NCBI GenBank assembly: GCA_004794785.1
Contig: SJOL01002116.1
Coordinates: 507,298 to 571,297 of the forward strand
DNA from: Opisthorchis felineus
Lineage: Eukaryota; Platyhelminthes; Trematoda; Opisthorchiida; Opisthorchiidae
Length of the DNA: 64,000 nucleotides
Direction: 5' to 3'
Every line of letters begins with the position of its first letter. Position 1 is the stretch's first letter. Below the pieces are notes generated by a model. It had not been told where the DNA came from. It was given only the letters and a program-made list of their open reading frames with translations, and did no database searches. A program made the position numbers and the translations under genes. Below, piece after piece: positions 24,011 through 49,045 of this stretch.

Positions 24011-25136
24011 TGACACAGAATATGGACGTTAGACGCAGTAATGTGGTACAAATATGTCGAAGGGCTTTTTGTTTTATTTTACTGTGCAGAAGATTAAATG
24101 TGGAGCAACCGTTAGATAATTGACTGCTAAAGAAGTTAGAACTTTGGTGAGGGATGTGTGGGGAAGAATCACTGAACGAAGGGGTGAATGATACTTTCAA
24201 GTCGCCCAAGTCGAAGAAGGGGTTTTGATTGAGGTATCCTAATTCGAGCCTTTGACTCGAAATCTGACCCGCAAGGCAGTTGGAGGATGTAGAGTTTTGT
24301 TCGGGGACTCTTCCTCTAGCTGCTGACTCAAAAGTCTTAATCGCGAGGCAGTGGTTGGTAGGGCTTCCTTGAGGGACTCTTTCCGGAGTCAGTGACTCAA
24401 TAGTCTGGTCCGATAGTGTAAGGAGTAAGGTATGACTGTCTAACTCCTAATGTGGCTGTGCGTAGCAGGTGCCTTTTGATCAGCACCAGACTCTTTTGTT
24501 TTAAAAATATTTCGACCAGTGTTGAATAATGCACCGACGTTCACGGTTAACCGCTGGGCGATCGGACCATGCGGTTTTTGCGGCTGACCTTTTCTGACCC
24601 GTCCTTCCTTGGGGGAAGGCAGCAGTGCTGCCTCCATAAATATGGACATGCTGATCGCTTGGGTAAATGCCTTACTGCCTTCACACTCCTATCCAGAGGA
24701 CAGTGCGGCTTTACCTCCAGACCGCCTCGTAATACGATTCCCCGCAGTACGGAGACTCGCTGTTCTTCGTCGGGCTGCTCCCCGTTGGCCTTCCTGGCAT
24801 GGTCGAACCCTTAGCAACTGAGTTCCAGCCAGTATACCCGGAGGATCACTCTAGCTTTGAAGCCTAACCACCATGATGAGGTTTCAGCTTTATGTGTTGA
24901 CGAGTTCCGAAGGATTTTTCCAAAGCACACTGGTTTGTTAATCTTCGTGCCACTGACGATTAGGTCGCAGTTACTCTCCTCGCAATGGCTTACTCGGCTT
25001 CAGAACTGCTTGATCAGTTGGATCGCCAGGTAAATTGGTTATAATTTGGTTATAACTGATAACTTGGGCGTCTCATTCACCATCATCTGAGCGCCAATAG
25101 TTTTATAGATCGGACTAGATCTTTTCAGGCACATCC
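24011..25136. other. Region without a recognised gene; partial GCAAGGCAG repeats
   Basis: At 24,245-24,400 two imperfect tandem segments (GACTCGAAATCTGACCCGCA and GACTCAAAAGTCTTAATCGC, each followed by AGGCAG) resemble the short repeat at 13.5 and 31.2 kb. Overlapping frames of 70-81 codons at 24.6-24.8 kb show no family motif. The origin of the remainder is unknown. Confidence 0.4.
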
Positions 25137-25149
25137 TCTGCTCCCAGCG

Positions 25150-25330
25150 AGATGGCTCAGTGGTTAGAGCGCGAATTTACTGACCGCAAGGTCCGTGGCT
25201 CGAACCCGACCTTTGCCTCTCGACTTCCCCTGTCTAGGCTTGGGCAACATGGCAGTATCCAAGCCGTCGTGCTTCCTTTTGGTGGCATGGCAGTTAGGCA
25301 CCGAAAGGGTGCCACAGCTGAACCATTTTT
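25150..25330 (+). mobile_element. tRNA-derived SINE
   Basis: Head AGATGGCTCAGTGGTTAGAG (A box), GGCTCGAACCCGACC (B box), then the common body and the end GTGCCACAGCTGAACCA followed by T6. It is flanked by 13-bp direct repeats with one mismatch (TCTGCTCCCAGCG at 25,137 and TCTGCACCCAGCG at 25,331). The RNA polymerase III promoter boxes sit at tRNA spacing. The chance peptide read through this SINE is not a gene. Confidence 0.93.
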
Positions 25331-25344
25331 TCTGCACCCAGCGT

Positions 25345-27964
25345 TTTTGATAGATTGAGTGTCCAGGCACACCTTCGTTCCATTGTTCGCCGAGTCATTG
25401 TTTCCTGATCCGGGCTCGGCACCATCACCAAGATATGATTGTCTGCCCCATGGGCGTTAGAACAGTTGCCGCTGTAATCCCGACGTGGACGGTAACGTCT
25501 CGAAGTAATCCAAGAAGAAGCATACAACGAATGTGCAACTGCTATGTGAACCGCCCGAAATCTCAAGCAAGCAAGCAAACAATCACGTTTCCACACTCCA
25601 TGTCCACATGTGGCATAAAGACGGACAACATAACCTATTGAATCAGCATCTAAGGGAGTTGCGTCATCGGATACTCTATCAGAAGGCGCCATCACTTGCT
25701 GACAAGGTTGCGAGAAATACCGTTTACAAACAAGGAAATCGTTTCTCATCCTTTCGAACGACACTCAACACCGAACGGTCCAGAAACGCTGTCTGATCGG
25801 GGGTGTAAAGTGCTCCAAACTCATGTGACGATTACACTCATGGTGCCGTCGGTTTATATGCTTCGTAGCGAAACCATCTGTTGATCGAATAAGTGAAGGT
25901 GTCGGTTCAAAGGGAATCAGTACGTTTTGAAGGCGTCCGCCATCACGTAAAATGGTGTTGGTCATCAGTGGTTTTAACTCACATTGACCTGTGGCTGTGA
26001 GACAACTGCTTCTGTTGCTTAACTTTACTGTATTCGTTAGTGTTAGACCTGTGCTGTGAAGTCAAATGTCGCTCTTTCACGAGTGTTAGCTCGCGTTAGA
26101 CACATTTTAATACTGGGAGCTATCTCTGTGGTAAATAGTGGTGTAAGGAACAGAGGAAGTTTTCACATGATCGTTGAATATAAGCAACATAGCGGAACAA
26201 CCGAGCGATCGTTTGTTGCAATTCTTGGGGACGAGAGAGAATGATCTACTCGAACTTTTCATCTGTCGTCAGGTTAACAGTTCCCTTGAAAGCCCAGTCA
26301 TCTTCGTCTGCAATGTGAACGTCTTAGGGCCACCGGTACTCATCGTGAATTAGATGTGACTCATTTAGCCGTGACCTTTTTTTCGCCATCTGCGTACAGA
26401 GTCATCGACGCTGGGTCTGTAGGACTGGGCTTTGTGGGAACATAAATCCAATATGATATTCGGAATAATTTGGGATTGATAAATAAATAGTCTGCAGCGT
26501 AGGTGGAAGCGCTGCTGCACAGAACGATGAGTGGATCTTCAGAATGTAGTGGTCGTCAAATGCTACTCAGCTCGAAATAACGACGCTGTTTCTACAGCCA
26601 AAGTTTCAGCGGAACTCTCAAGCGTGACACAGAGACGGGCTTAGTAGGTGTAAGTCGTGCCTTCCCACACAGCGAAGCCCGGAACAGACTATTTACGACA
26701 TACAGCAGCCCTATATGGACGTCAGCTAATGCATACAGAGAGACAAATTTCTGGGATGATTTCTGAATTAAAAGAACGCGGAACAGAGTTCCGTTACGAG
26801 GTCGATAGAGGCAGACCGTTTACACCAAAACATCTCTGGCCCAAGTCGAATTCTCGATACAAAAGCGTTGAAACAGCAGCTTGTCAGCTTGGCCTTCCTA
26901 TGCCCATGGGATCACAAAGTGTCGTCAAGATCGTCCACTGAATTGCGACCACATTGTTAGCATTATCCACGCATGATGGGAGTCAACACAAGTTTACCAA
27001 CGGGAGCGGCCATCTTAAAGACGTCCTCGTTGGCTAGAAGTAGTGGCGATGTGATTTATTTACGTTCGTTACTCGTGTTGATGACGGGAAATATCAAGTG
27101 GGTAGTCGGAGTCCGGGACTGACGATGACTATAGGACGGTGTCCTATAAGAAACGATATTTGCCTCCCATGTATCGACCTTCTGAAGAACACACTAAAAT
27201 TTACTGTATCCAGTGCCTATCGAAGTGCCGATTTTAGATTTCCGGACACGCGATGAATGAAGTGATGCATCCATATAATTAGCGATGTGTTTCGTACATA
27301 TGGAGTGCAAAGCCATAGTATTTGAAGTACAGGGAAAGTCAACTAAGTTACTTGTCTCCTTAATTACATATCTTCGGACGACGGCAATGCCAAGGAAGTT
27401 CTCTCTTGGATCCATGACAGCCTCTGAGTTCCAGCGACTTAGACACATGGGGGTGACTACTTGAGGTTGAGTTGTTGGTAAATGGCGAAAACCACAAAAT
27501 TTTCATGCTGGAAATTTTGGCTACTATTCGTGAAAATTAATCCGAAACCGCATGCCTTTTTGCTGATGCAGTAGACATTTGTTGAGGAACATTTGATTTT
27601 GCAATGCCGAAGTGCAGCAATAAGGGAAATCCATTTGACTTCGAAGTGGCTCAGGGGCTAAACTGCTGACCGTTCACCGGGTGATGCATGTTTCAGATCA
27701 AGCCTCGATTTTCCATCGCTTGTGTCTCCCTTAAGTTTCACGGCGGCTGTGCACCGAAAAAGCTTCCACAGCTGAACAATTTGGTCTGATTTGGACTTAA
27801 GCAATGTGATGACATTTACTCTCAGTTGAGGTGCACCGAGAAATTGATCTTATTGCCTGGTGAAATTATGTTATTGCTGCATTCCTTTTTCAGAGTTCAA
27901 GAGGGCCCGAATTCATCAATGTGTCCATTGTTCCGTTTCATTGCTTTAAATTGTTATTACTCAG
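25345..27964. other. Region without a recognised gene upstream of MRPS22
   Basis: A 156-codon minus-strand frame (25,294-25,764) begins inside the SINE and runs into unique sequence. A 94-codon plus-strand frame lies at 26,657-26,941. Neither shows a motif I recognise. A decayed SINE occupies about 27,655-27,790. The MRPS22 promoter must lie in the 3' part, but no TATA-like or initiator element can be assigned from sequence alone. Confidence 0.4.
27655..27790 (+). mobile_element. tRNA-derived SINE, strongly decayed
   Basis: AAGTGGCTCAGGGGCTAAAC resembles the A-box head. TTTCAGATCAAGCCTCGA sits where the B box is expected. The 3' part CGGCTGTGCACCGAAAAAGC then TTCCACAGCTGAACAATTT matches the family end. 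The middle is poorly kept. Confidence 0.55.
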
Positions 27965-27973
27965 AGTGACATT

Positions 27974-42622
<14,649 letters not shown>

Positions 42623-42664
42623 TCGCCTGTTCTGACCTACTCGTTTTTCCGTTAGTAGTGAGAT

Positions 42665-42670
42665 AATAAA
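42665..42670 (+). promoter_or_regulatory. Polyadenylation signal of MRPS22
   Basis: AATAAA lies 43 nt after the MRPS22 stop codon, in the sequence AGATAATAAAATACTG. Its position supports the terminal exon call. Confidence 0.75.
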
Positions 42671-44045
42671 ATACTGTACAGCATTTTCTTGCTTCTGCAT
42701 ACATGTTTGCATGCCTAAATGCCGGTGTGTTTGTTTTTCAACCAACGTCTGCTTGTAAGTTGTGAGCTCTGTGGCACAGAACCGACAAACTCCATAGCCT
42801 AGCTACTGACCAGGAGATAATGCGTTAATGTCCCCCTTGATAGGATCACTTTGTGGTAATTCCACAAACGCAACCGTTCGGTGGATGAACGAAGCTTCAT
42901 ACTGTATAACTTATGCTGTAGTACATCCTACGGAAGACCATAGTTCATTCGTAGTCAGTGCCTAGAGATCCGGATAATCAGGGTCTAAGTTGAACTATAT
43001 ACGAAAAAGTCTTGCCACATCAGGGTCTCGTCGTAGATAGTAACATCAGTGTCGACACAAAGTTACTTTATCGGAACTTAATATTGTGGGGAAGGAGGTA
43101 CTGGACGAGTAAAAAGCCTTGTTCTCCTCCTCCTTGTTCTCACCTCATTGGCTGCTCCTTGTCAAGCTTTCCAATGTTCCGTTTACTTTTAGTGTTCCCG
43201 GCTCGCGCAGTAGATTGTATCTCACCAGTGATTGTTCCAATTTTCATCAGTTTTCACGACGGACTATTATTAATGGGGATTACTCCGAATGCGTTGAGCC
43301 TCATGGCCTATTGCTCACTATAACTGACTTCAGCACATATTTTCAGGTCGACGGTGTGCCTCAATCGATTAAGGGGTTCTAGCTTACATGTCAGATAAAT
43401 GAACCCATCCTGTACACTTCCACTGCCTTAATACATACGTAGATCTTCACACTTGTATTTCTCCTAAGGTTATTTTAGGACCGGACTACACTGCACGTAT
43501 TCAGTTACGTATTATACAGTTCTGTTTTTCTAACTTCCACGCTGAGTCTGGATGTGGAGATACCGTCAAGCTCTCTTTCCACAGGCAGTCCTCTGCCTTC
43601 TCTGAACGACATATCAGGGCAAGAATGTCTGATTTCATTTCAAGAACGGTATGCCTTAACAAAACAGTATTCGATGTTTAACACCGTAGTCCAAAGATTG
43701 GTGTCCTTGCATGGTTTTCTGTTACTAATGTACCCATCACAATAATTTTACTGCCATTTTCTCGTTACCCGGGGGGCAGCATCCCTGGCACTACCGGTAT
43801 CCAACCCCGTCAATCAAACTGACTCTGAAATCCACTTATCCAATTCGGTTGATACACTATGCAATGTCTTCCATAAATAGATGATCCGTTATTTTGTTAG
43901 TCTAGTTGGAAGCTGATGAACCAACCCTGAATAATTTTTGCATAATCAACCCTCAACTGTGCATCGGTATAAGTTTTGTGACGTTAATGTTAGACTGCAG
44001 TCTCTTCACTGTGTTAACCCCAGACTTTTCCAACTTCACTTATAG
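42671..44045. other. MRPS22-PTPMT1 intergenic region
   Basis: Roughly 1.4 kb without a recognised gene or repeat. It must hold any PTPMT1 promoter, but no element can be assigned. An acceptor-like TTCACTTATAG ends at 44,045, 25 nt before the PTPMT1 start. Confidence 0.5.
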
Positions 44046-44070
44046 GCGAGCAACAGTTTCTCGCTGTGGT

Positions 44071-45664
44071 ATGTTTCTGCGAGAATTTGTATTCTACGTA
44101 AGCACCGGTTACAGCTTCGTTCGAAAGTATCTGGCTGGACATAAGTGGTATACGCGGATTACGCCGAAGCTAATTTTGGGGGCTTTACCTTTACGGTCCT
44201 TTTGGGATGAGCTTGAACGCACGGAAAATGTCACGCATATTGTGAGCATGCTGGAACCTTTCGAAGTGAAGTCGTTTGTTGTTGGATCTGAAGAAGCCGA
44301 ATCACGTGGACTTAAACATTTGTCGCTTCCGGTGCGGGATTTCGTGGGTGTGCCCACAGTTGAACAGGTGGGTATTTTTCTGTCCAGTTTTCAGACTTCG
44401 TACAGACTCTAGAGACGAAAATACTTGAGATCCATTTTGAGCCTCATTTGAGGCCAAGCCCAGATAATTTGACAGAGGTTGTGCCATTCAAATGAAGGTT
44501 GTCGACCGTGGATGCTGATTATTGCGTTTTTAGGAGGGGGATGGGGAGTCATGGCATTTCACTTAATCAAGTGCGATAACCGGTATGTAGCGTACTGTCC
44601 ATATTTTAATCGACCTTTTATGTAACTGAGCGTACGCATACATGAACTGAATACTGATGCATGAACCGTTTCTCGTCGCTAGCTTGACCTCATCGCTATC
44701 GTCTCGTGTCCCTAGTGTGTATGTCACGTGATTGTAGAAACAGTTTGGAAGTAATGTCATGAACGTAGTCAACAACAACAACAATCGTTAGCTGTGACCA
44801 TTTCGATGCCTACCTGCCATGCTATCCGAAGAAATCACGAGGGATGAGGTACTGTTAGATTACCCAGGTCTAGACAGGAGCAATTGAAATGGTTGGGTTA
44901 AGTTCGAACCATGGACCTTGCGATCAGTAATTTCGCACCTTAACCACTGATACATCTCGAGCCATCTCGAACGTAATACAATTCGGGATGACTGTTTCGT
45001 TTAATTTACGGGTGGGCGGAGTATTTGGGTGCTCTTTGGAACTGACTGCATCATTGTCATGCCGAGGGTGGTAATTCCCCTTTTGATCCGACCCATAGTC
45101 TGTCAAACAGTCAGCAGTATGCCTCCTTTTCTATTCATGTGTTGTTCGAATAGTGATCTGTAATCGGTAATCTTTCGAATAAGGCTTTGAACATTACTGT
45201 CCCGCATCCTAAAAATTCGTGAGATGCTGACTGTTGATGATTTTCCACAGAACCGAAGCAGATATGCAGTGAGTGGTGACTATCATCAACATAGATTGAC
45301 TTCACTTGCAGGGTTGTATGCAGAGCAATGGAAAATGGTCCATCAGCATGTGGTATTCTAGATGTGCGATGCCCTTTTCTTCTAACTCGCTTTCCTCTCT
45401 CTCCCCTAGGTAGAAGCCGGTATAACATTTATCGATTCGTGCACTGACCCTAATGGGACGGTCTACGTGCATTGTAAGGCTGGTCGTACGCGCTCTGCCT
45501 TCCTCCTTGTGTGTTATCTTATGCGTCGTGATCGAATCAGTGCAGAACACGCAGTTAAACTGATCAAACAGAAGCGACCCCATATTAAGTTTACAGCGGC
45601 GCAATGGTCATCACTGCAAGAGTTTTCGCAGATGGATTCCTCTCAGCAAGAAAAGCCTCCGTGA
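44071..45664 (+). CDS. PTPMT1: Mitochondrial phosphatidylglycerophosphate phosphatase PTPMT1
   Basis: Two exons, 44,071-44,367 and 45,410-45,664, joined in phase 0 to give 183 aa (human 201). The family is a dual-specificity-fold phosphatase of the inner mitochondrial membrane that removes phosphate from phosphatidylglycerophosphate in cardiolipin synthesis. WYTRITPKLILGALPLRS (26-43) matches WYHRIDPTVLLGALPLRS of human PTPMT1. VRDFVGVPT (88-96) matches VDMTGIPT, including D90 in the acid-loop position. The P-loop HCKAGRTRS (C121 to R127, CX5R) follows TVYV, then AEHAVKLIKQKRPHIKF. The N-terminus has a hydrophobic stretch (FVFYVSTGYSFV) before a basic patch, as in the human anchor. The start is the ATG giving the conserved N-terminal length; the frame is open 55 codons further upstream but unconserved. 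The C-terminus is about 18 residues shorter than in human. Confidence 0.95.
44368..45409 (+). other. PTPMT1 intron 1 (1,042 nt)
   Basis: The donor is CAG|GTGGGT, and the acceptor is a pyrimidine-rich tract ending CCCCTAG|GTAGAAG. It contains an old SINE in antisense orientation at about 44.78-44.97 kb. Confidence 0.9.
44784..44968 (-). mobile_element. tRNA-derived SINE, diverged, in PTPMT1 intron
   Basis: On the minus strand GAGATGTATCAGTGGTTAAG (A box), ATGGTTCGAACTTAACC (B box), CTCCTGTCTAGACCTGGGTA and CATCGAAATGGTCACAGCTA follow the family order. The tail is (GTT)n rather than a T run. Divergence is clearly higher than in the copies at 25, 37.9 and 59.9 kb. Confidence 0.85.
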
Positions 45665-45676
45665 TACACCGAGCAC

Positions 45677-45780
45677 GTGAGTTTGGTCCTACTTCCTAGG
45701 TTAACCTGGATTGCCGTTAGCTATTTTTTTACCAGTTACCTGCTCATTTTTAAAGGCAAAGTGGTCTTTTCTCTTTGCAG
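45677..45780 (+). other. Candidate 3'-UTR intron of PTPMT1
   Basis: A strong donor GTGAGT lies 12 nt after the stop codon, and a pyrimidine-rich acceptor TTTTCTCTTTGCAG ends at 45,780. A 104-nt intron so close to the stop would not be expected to trigger nonsense-mediated decay. No transcript evidence is available. Confidence 0.45.
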
Positions 45781-47394
45781 ATCTGAACAACTTAGTAAAC
45801 CCAAAGACGGCTATGACCCGTTTCCGCATACGTTACATACATCTTTTACTCGATCACGTAAAGTTACACAGAACTAGCTCTAAAGTCAGGAGGCTGGTTT
45901 TAAGTGGCAGAAATGCGAAACCAAACAGTGGATAAAAAGGCGTTTTTAGGAGGTCAACTTTCTTTTGACTCGCCAGTTAAAGAGAATGTTCGAAGGGAGT
46001 GAGAGAGGGTGTATAAGTTCGCTCGTCCTAGGAAAGAATGGGCGGGAGTGAAGTCCGGTCTTATAACGGGAACATCCATTTTAAAGCAGTGGTTTATTTC
46101 ACCAAGGCGACTTAAGCTGTAAGGACGACAAGGAAGTGTCGTTCTACTACCACAGTGTATGTACCCCTAAACTGAGGCGCTTTGTCTACGTTCCGTGGAA
46201 AAATTGCACAATCCATGCCTTCACAGTGTTTGTTAAATCAGCTATGCCAAACTTGCATCTTGTTTTCGAGAGAGTAATAGAAAAACAAATGGCATAATGA
46301 AGCTGGAGCACTTATCACCGTTGCTTCCATCTATACGATATAATTGTTTACCCAACACTTTTCGAGATATTGCACGCGTTATTCTTATTGTTCTTTCCCA
46401 GTTCAGTTTGTAAGAACGCAGTATCTGGGATCGCCTCATGTAAATGACAGTTCCGGTCACATCAGTATAGTGACAGATTGTCTGGATTTTGCCACACCAC
46501 ACAAACTCCGGGTTCGGGCGTTGTAGCTATCATTTGTCACAAATGTCTACATGATTTTTTTCCTGCATAAGAGATTTTTCTAATGTATGTGGGCTTTCTG
46601 AGCACTCCGCTCGTAGGTATGGATTATTCAGGCCAATTGCGGACTTGTTTGAGCAGACCGATTGCGCGTGATCCACCAGATACCTTGTTTCATCGTTGCG
46701 GAACCATGCACTTAGAATTTATTCAGATGTTTGACAAGATGGGTGTCTATTCTCTGAGCCACTCGAGGCTTTTGTTCCCATTGTCTTTTATCGGGCGAAA
46801 GTGAGCGCGTGGCACTTTAACCCGGATGACATATCACCGGTTGATTGTCTAAATGATTTGCTGATCCCTGATTGCGTTTGAAGTATCTGACGGTGAAGCA
46901 CTGAATTCCGTTCAAAATCAACCCCTCATCCTTCCGGTACAAAGCCGCATTATCTAGAGCTCACTGGCATACGTGAGCTACAGGCATATATGACATCCTG
47001 GATGGGTGATCGTTGTCCGAAGGGTGAATGAACTGTGAATTGCTCTTGGTGCTCCGTGGATCGTGACCTTCGTGCTTAACCCCTCTGTCTTGCGAGTTAA
47101 ACATTAATTGATCCACGGGTCTGGCGGGCGCCCGGTGATCATGTTTTCATGCAACTACTCGGCCGACTTTTGGCGACCCCTTTACTAGCAGATGGTGTTC
47201 TTTTCACATCGGCATCATTTTAACCCGGCTCTCCACAGCCAACCCATCGTTTTCTCACATCTTTCGAACCATCACGACGGATCAGAATTATCAGGGTGCT
47301 ACCACTAGTTTAATACTCACCTGTGTTAGTAACCCGTTACAATCTATCCTAGTATGTCCAAAGTTGACCGAAAATGTCAGATGACCGTGTTTCA

Positions 47395-48110
47395 TTTAAG
47401 TTACCGGCGTTTAACGTACGACCCTCGGCTCGGATAGGCCAACTGGCTCGCAAACCAGTTACCTAAGCTCGATGAGCAGAACATCAGCCATTTATAGATA
47501 TCAAAGCTGACTTTATAGTTAGCTGTCTGATTAGGGATGGTGTTTCTGAGAAGCATATCATTGGGTCACTCAGTAGACATACACACTTCAGGTCACGTTA
47601 GTGTCTACGATCAGTAGTAACGTGCCTTTCACAGCCCTGTGGGATCACGACAAGGTTGTCCACAATCACCACGTCTTTTCGATGTGGTGTGTTGCACTGC
47701 AGAGGGCGTACCATAAAAGACGCATGCGATGGATACCACCGACTGCATTCCGAAAGGAAAAAAGCCTTATGTAAAGTATTGAAGTCTAATACACATAAGG
47801 CTAAACAAAAATGGTTAGCGCTCAGACATCTGCCAACAGAGAAAGCAAAAATGGCCGCAGACATATGAAAGTCCAGAGGACTAAAGCGTCAACTTAAAAT
47901 TCACCGAGGACAACCTACAGGATTACTCACTGGAAGGCCGAATGGTTTGAAGAGCAGCGTTTGACGAATGTTCTGGAGCACAGTCTTTCCCCCAGTAACG
48001 AACTTGAGTATAGCCAATCGAGAGCGACAACATCTGTCAACGTTTGGAGTGCCGGTTTCTTGTCCGTCTTTAAAATACCTGCACATTTAGATAAGTCCAT
48101 CTTCGGAAAT
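47395..48110 (+). mobile_element. RTE-like LINE relic, endonuclease start and linker
   Basis: PAFNVRPSARIGQLAR (47.41 kb) resembles the endonuclease start VAFNVRTL.RIGQQA. It shares the DNA string GCGTTTAACGTACGA with the relic at 39.37 kb. The lysine-rich KALCKVLKSNTHKAKQKWLA (about 47.76 kb) and THWKAEWFEEQ (about 47.93 kb) sit where the linker and the RWAEHFEEQF block belong. The catalytic parts are missing. Confidence 0.5.
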
Positions 48111-48860
48111 ATTCATCAATGATGTACCTTCGAACGTTGTTTCAACCGCAACACGTGAAGTTTCCAATCTCTTTAACCTAAGAATTTACCTCTGGTTTGG
48201 GGTCTTTGGGATCCGATAACAAAGCTGAATCCACTCTAAATTCTTTCAAGTTGAGTGAAAGCGGCAGTTGCAATCAAATTAGCACCCTGAAAGATTGAGG
48301 AATTGCAAATTGAAATTAGGGAACTGTAATTAGTCCTTGGCCATGAAACGTCACGAGTGAAGGTGTTCACATTGTCGAAGAATATACCGTAAATATTCCT
48401 GAACACTGTATAATTAATTATCTTGCCCTCTTATAGACTAGGTTAACCAAACCTGCAATTCCTCATGAATCGCAAGTTCACAAGGCGCTCGTAAACTAAG
48501 TATTTACGATTTTCGGTTGTATATTTCTAAAGCTCTTTTCGTCTTCGTTGACCTGTTTATCGCAATTAAGTGGCAACACAATTTTGGTCTGTTTTGAATT
48601 TCTGTGCGATGGCAATCGTAGATATCACAAACCATTCCGAATCCTTTTTCTACCTCTGTGGACTCAATCGGGTTCACTGTCAGGGCAGTAGGGCAAAAAA
48701 TTCAGCATCTTTGTGAGTGGATTTATCGGTTAGCCACTCATTTTAGTGCACAGCATTTGATTTCCCATAGGCAAGAAGTAGGATGTATCTGATCGACTTG
48801 CATGCATCTTCCTGCTGAGATTAGCTGGACGGAACAGCAGTCGATTCCCGGCTCATTGTA

Positions 48861-49045
48861 AAAAATCGTTCAGCTGTAACACCCTTTCGGTGCCTAGCTG
48901 CCATGCCACCCGAGGTAAGTGCGGGAGCTAAGATACCGTCAGGTTGCCAGAGCCTAGACAGGAGTAATCGAGATGCTGAGGTTGGGTTCCAACCATGGAC
49001 CTTCCGGTCCGTAATTTTGCGCCTTGACTAGTGAGTTATCTCGAA
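48861..49045 (-). mobile_element. tRNA-derived SINE
   Basis: Minus-strand head GAGATAACTCACTAGTCAAG (A-box region), ATGGTTGGAACCCAACC (B-box region), CTCCTGTCTAGGCTCTGG, GGCACCGAAAGGGTGTTACA and GCTGAACGATTTTTT. Perfect 9-bp direct repeats CTCATTGTA flank it at 48,852 and 49,046. The body is more diverged than in the youngest copies. Confidence 0.9.

Noticed and set aside
25152..25358. Recurring peptide beginning MAQWLEREF at 25.2, 59.9 and (antisense) elsewhere, as a conserved protein
   Set aside because: It is the tRNA-derived SINE read as protein; conservation is at DNA level and in noncoding boxes.
26657..26941. 94-codon plus-strand frame as a small gene
   Set aside because: No domain, no paired splice sites and no repeat match that I could see; insufficient support.
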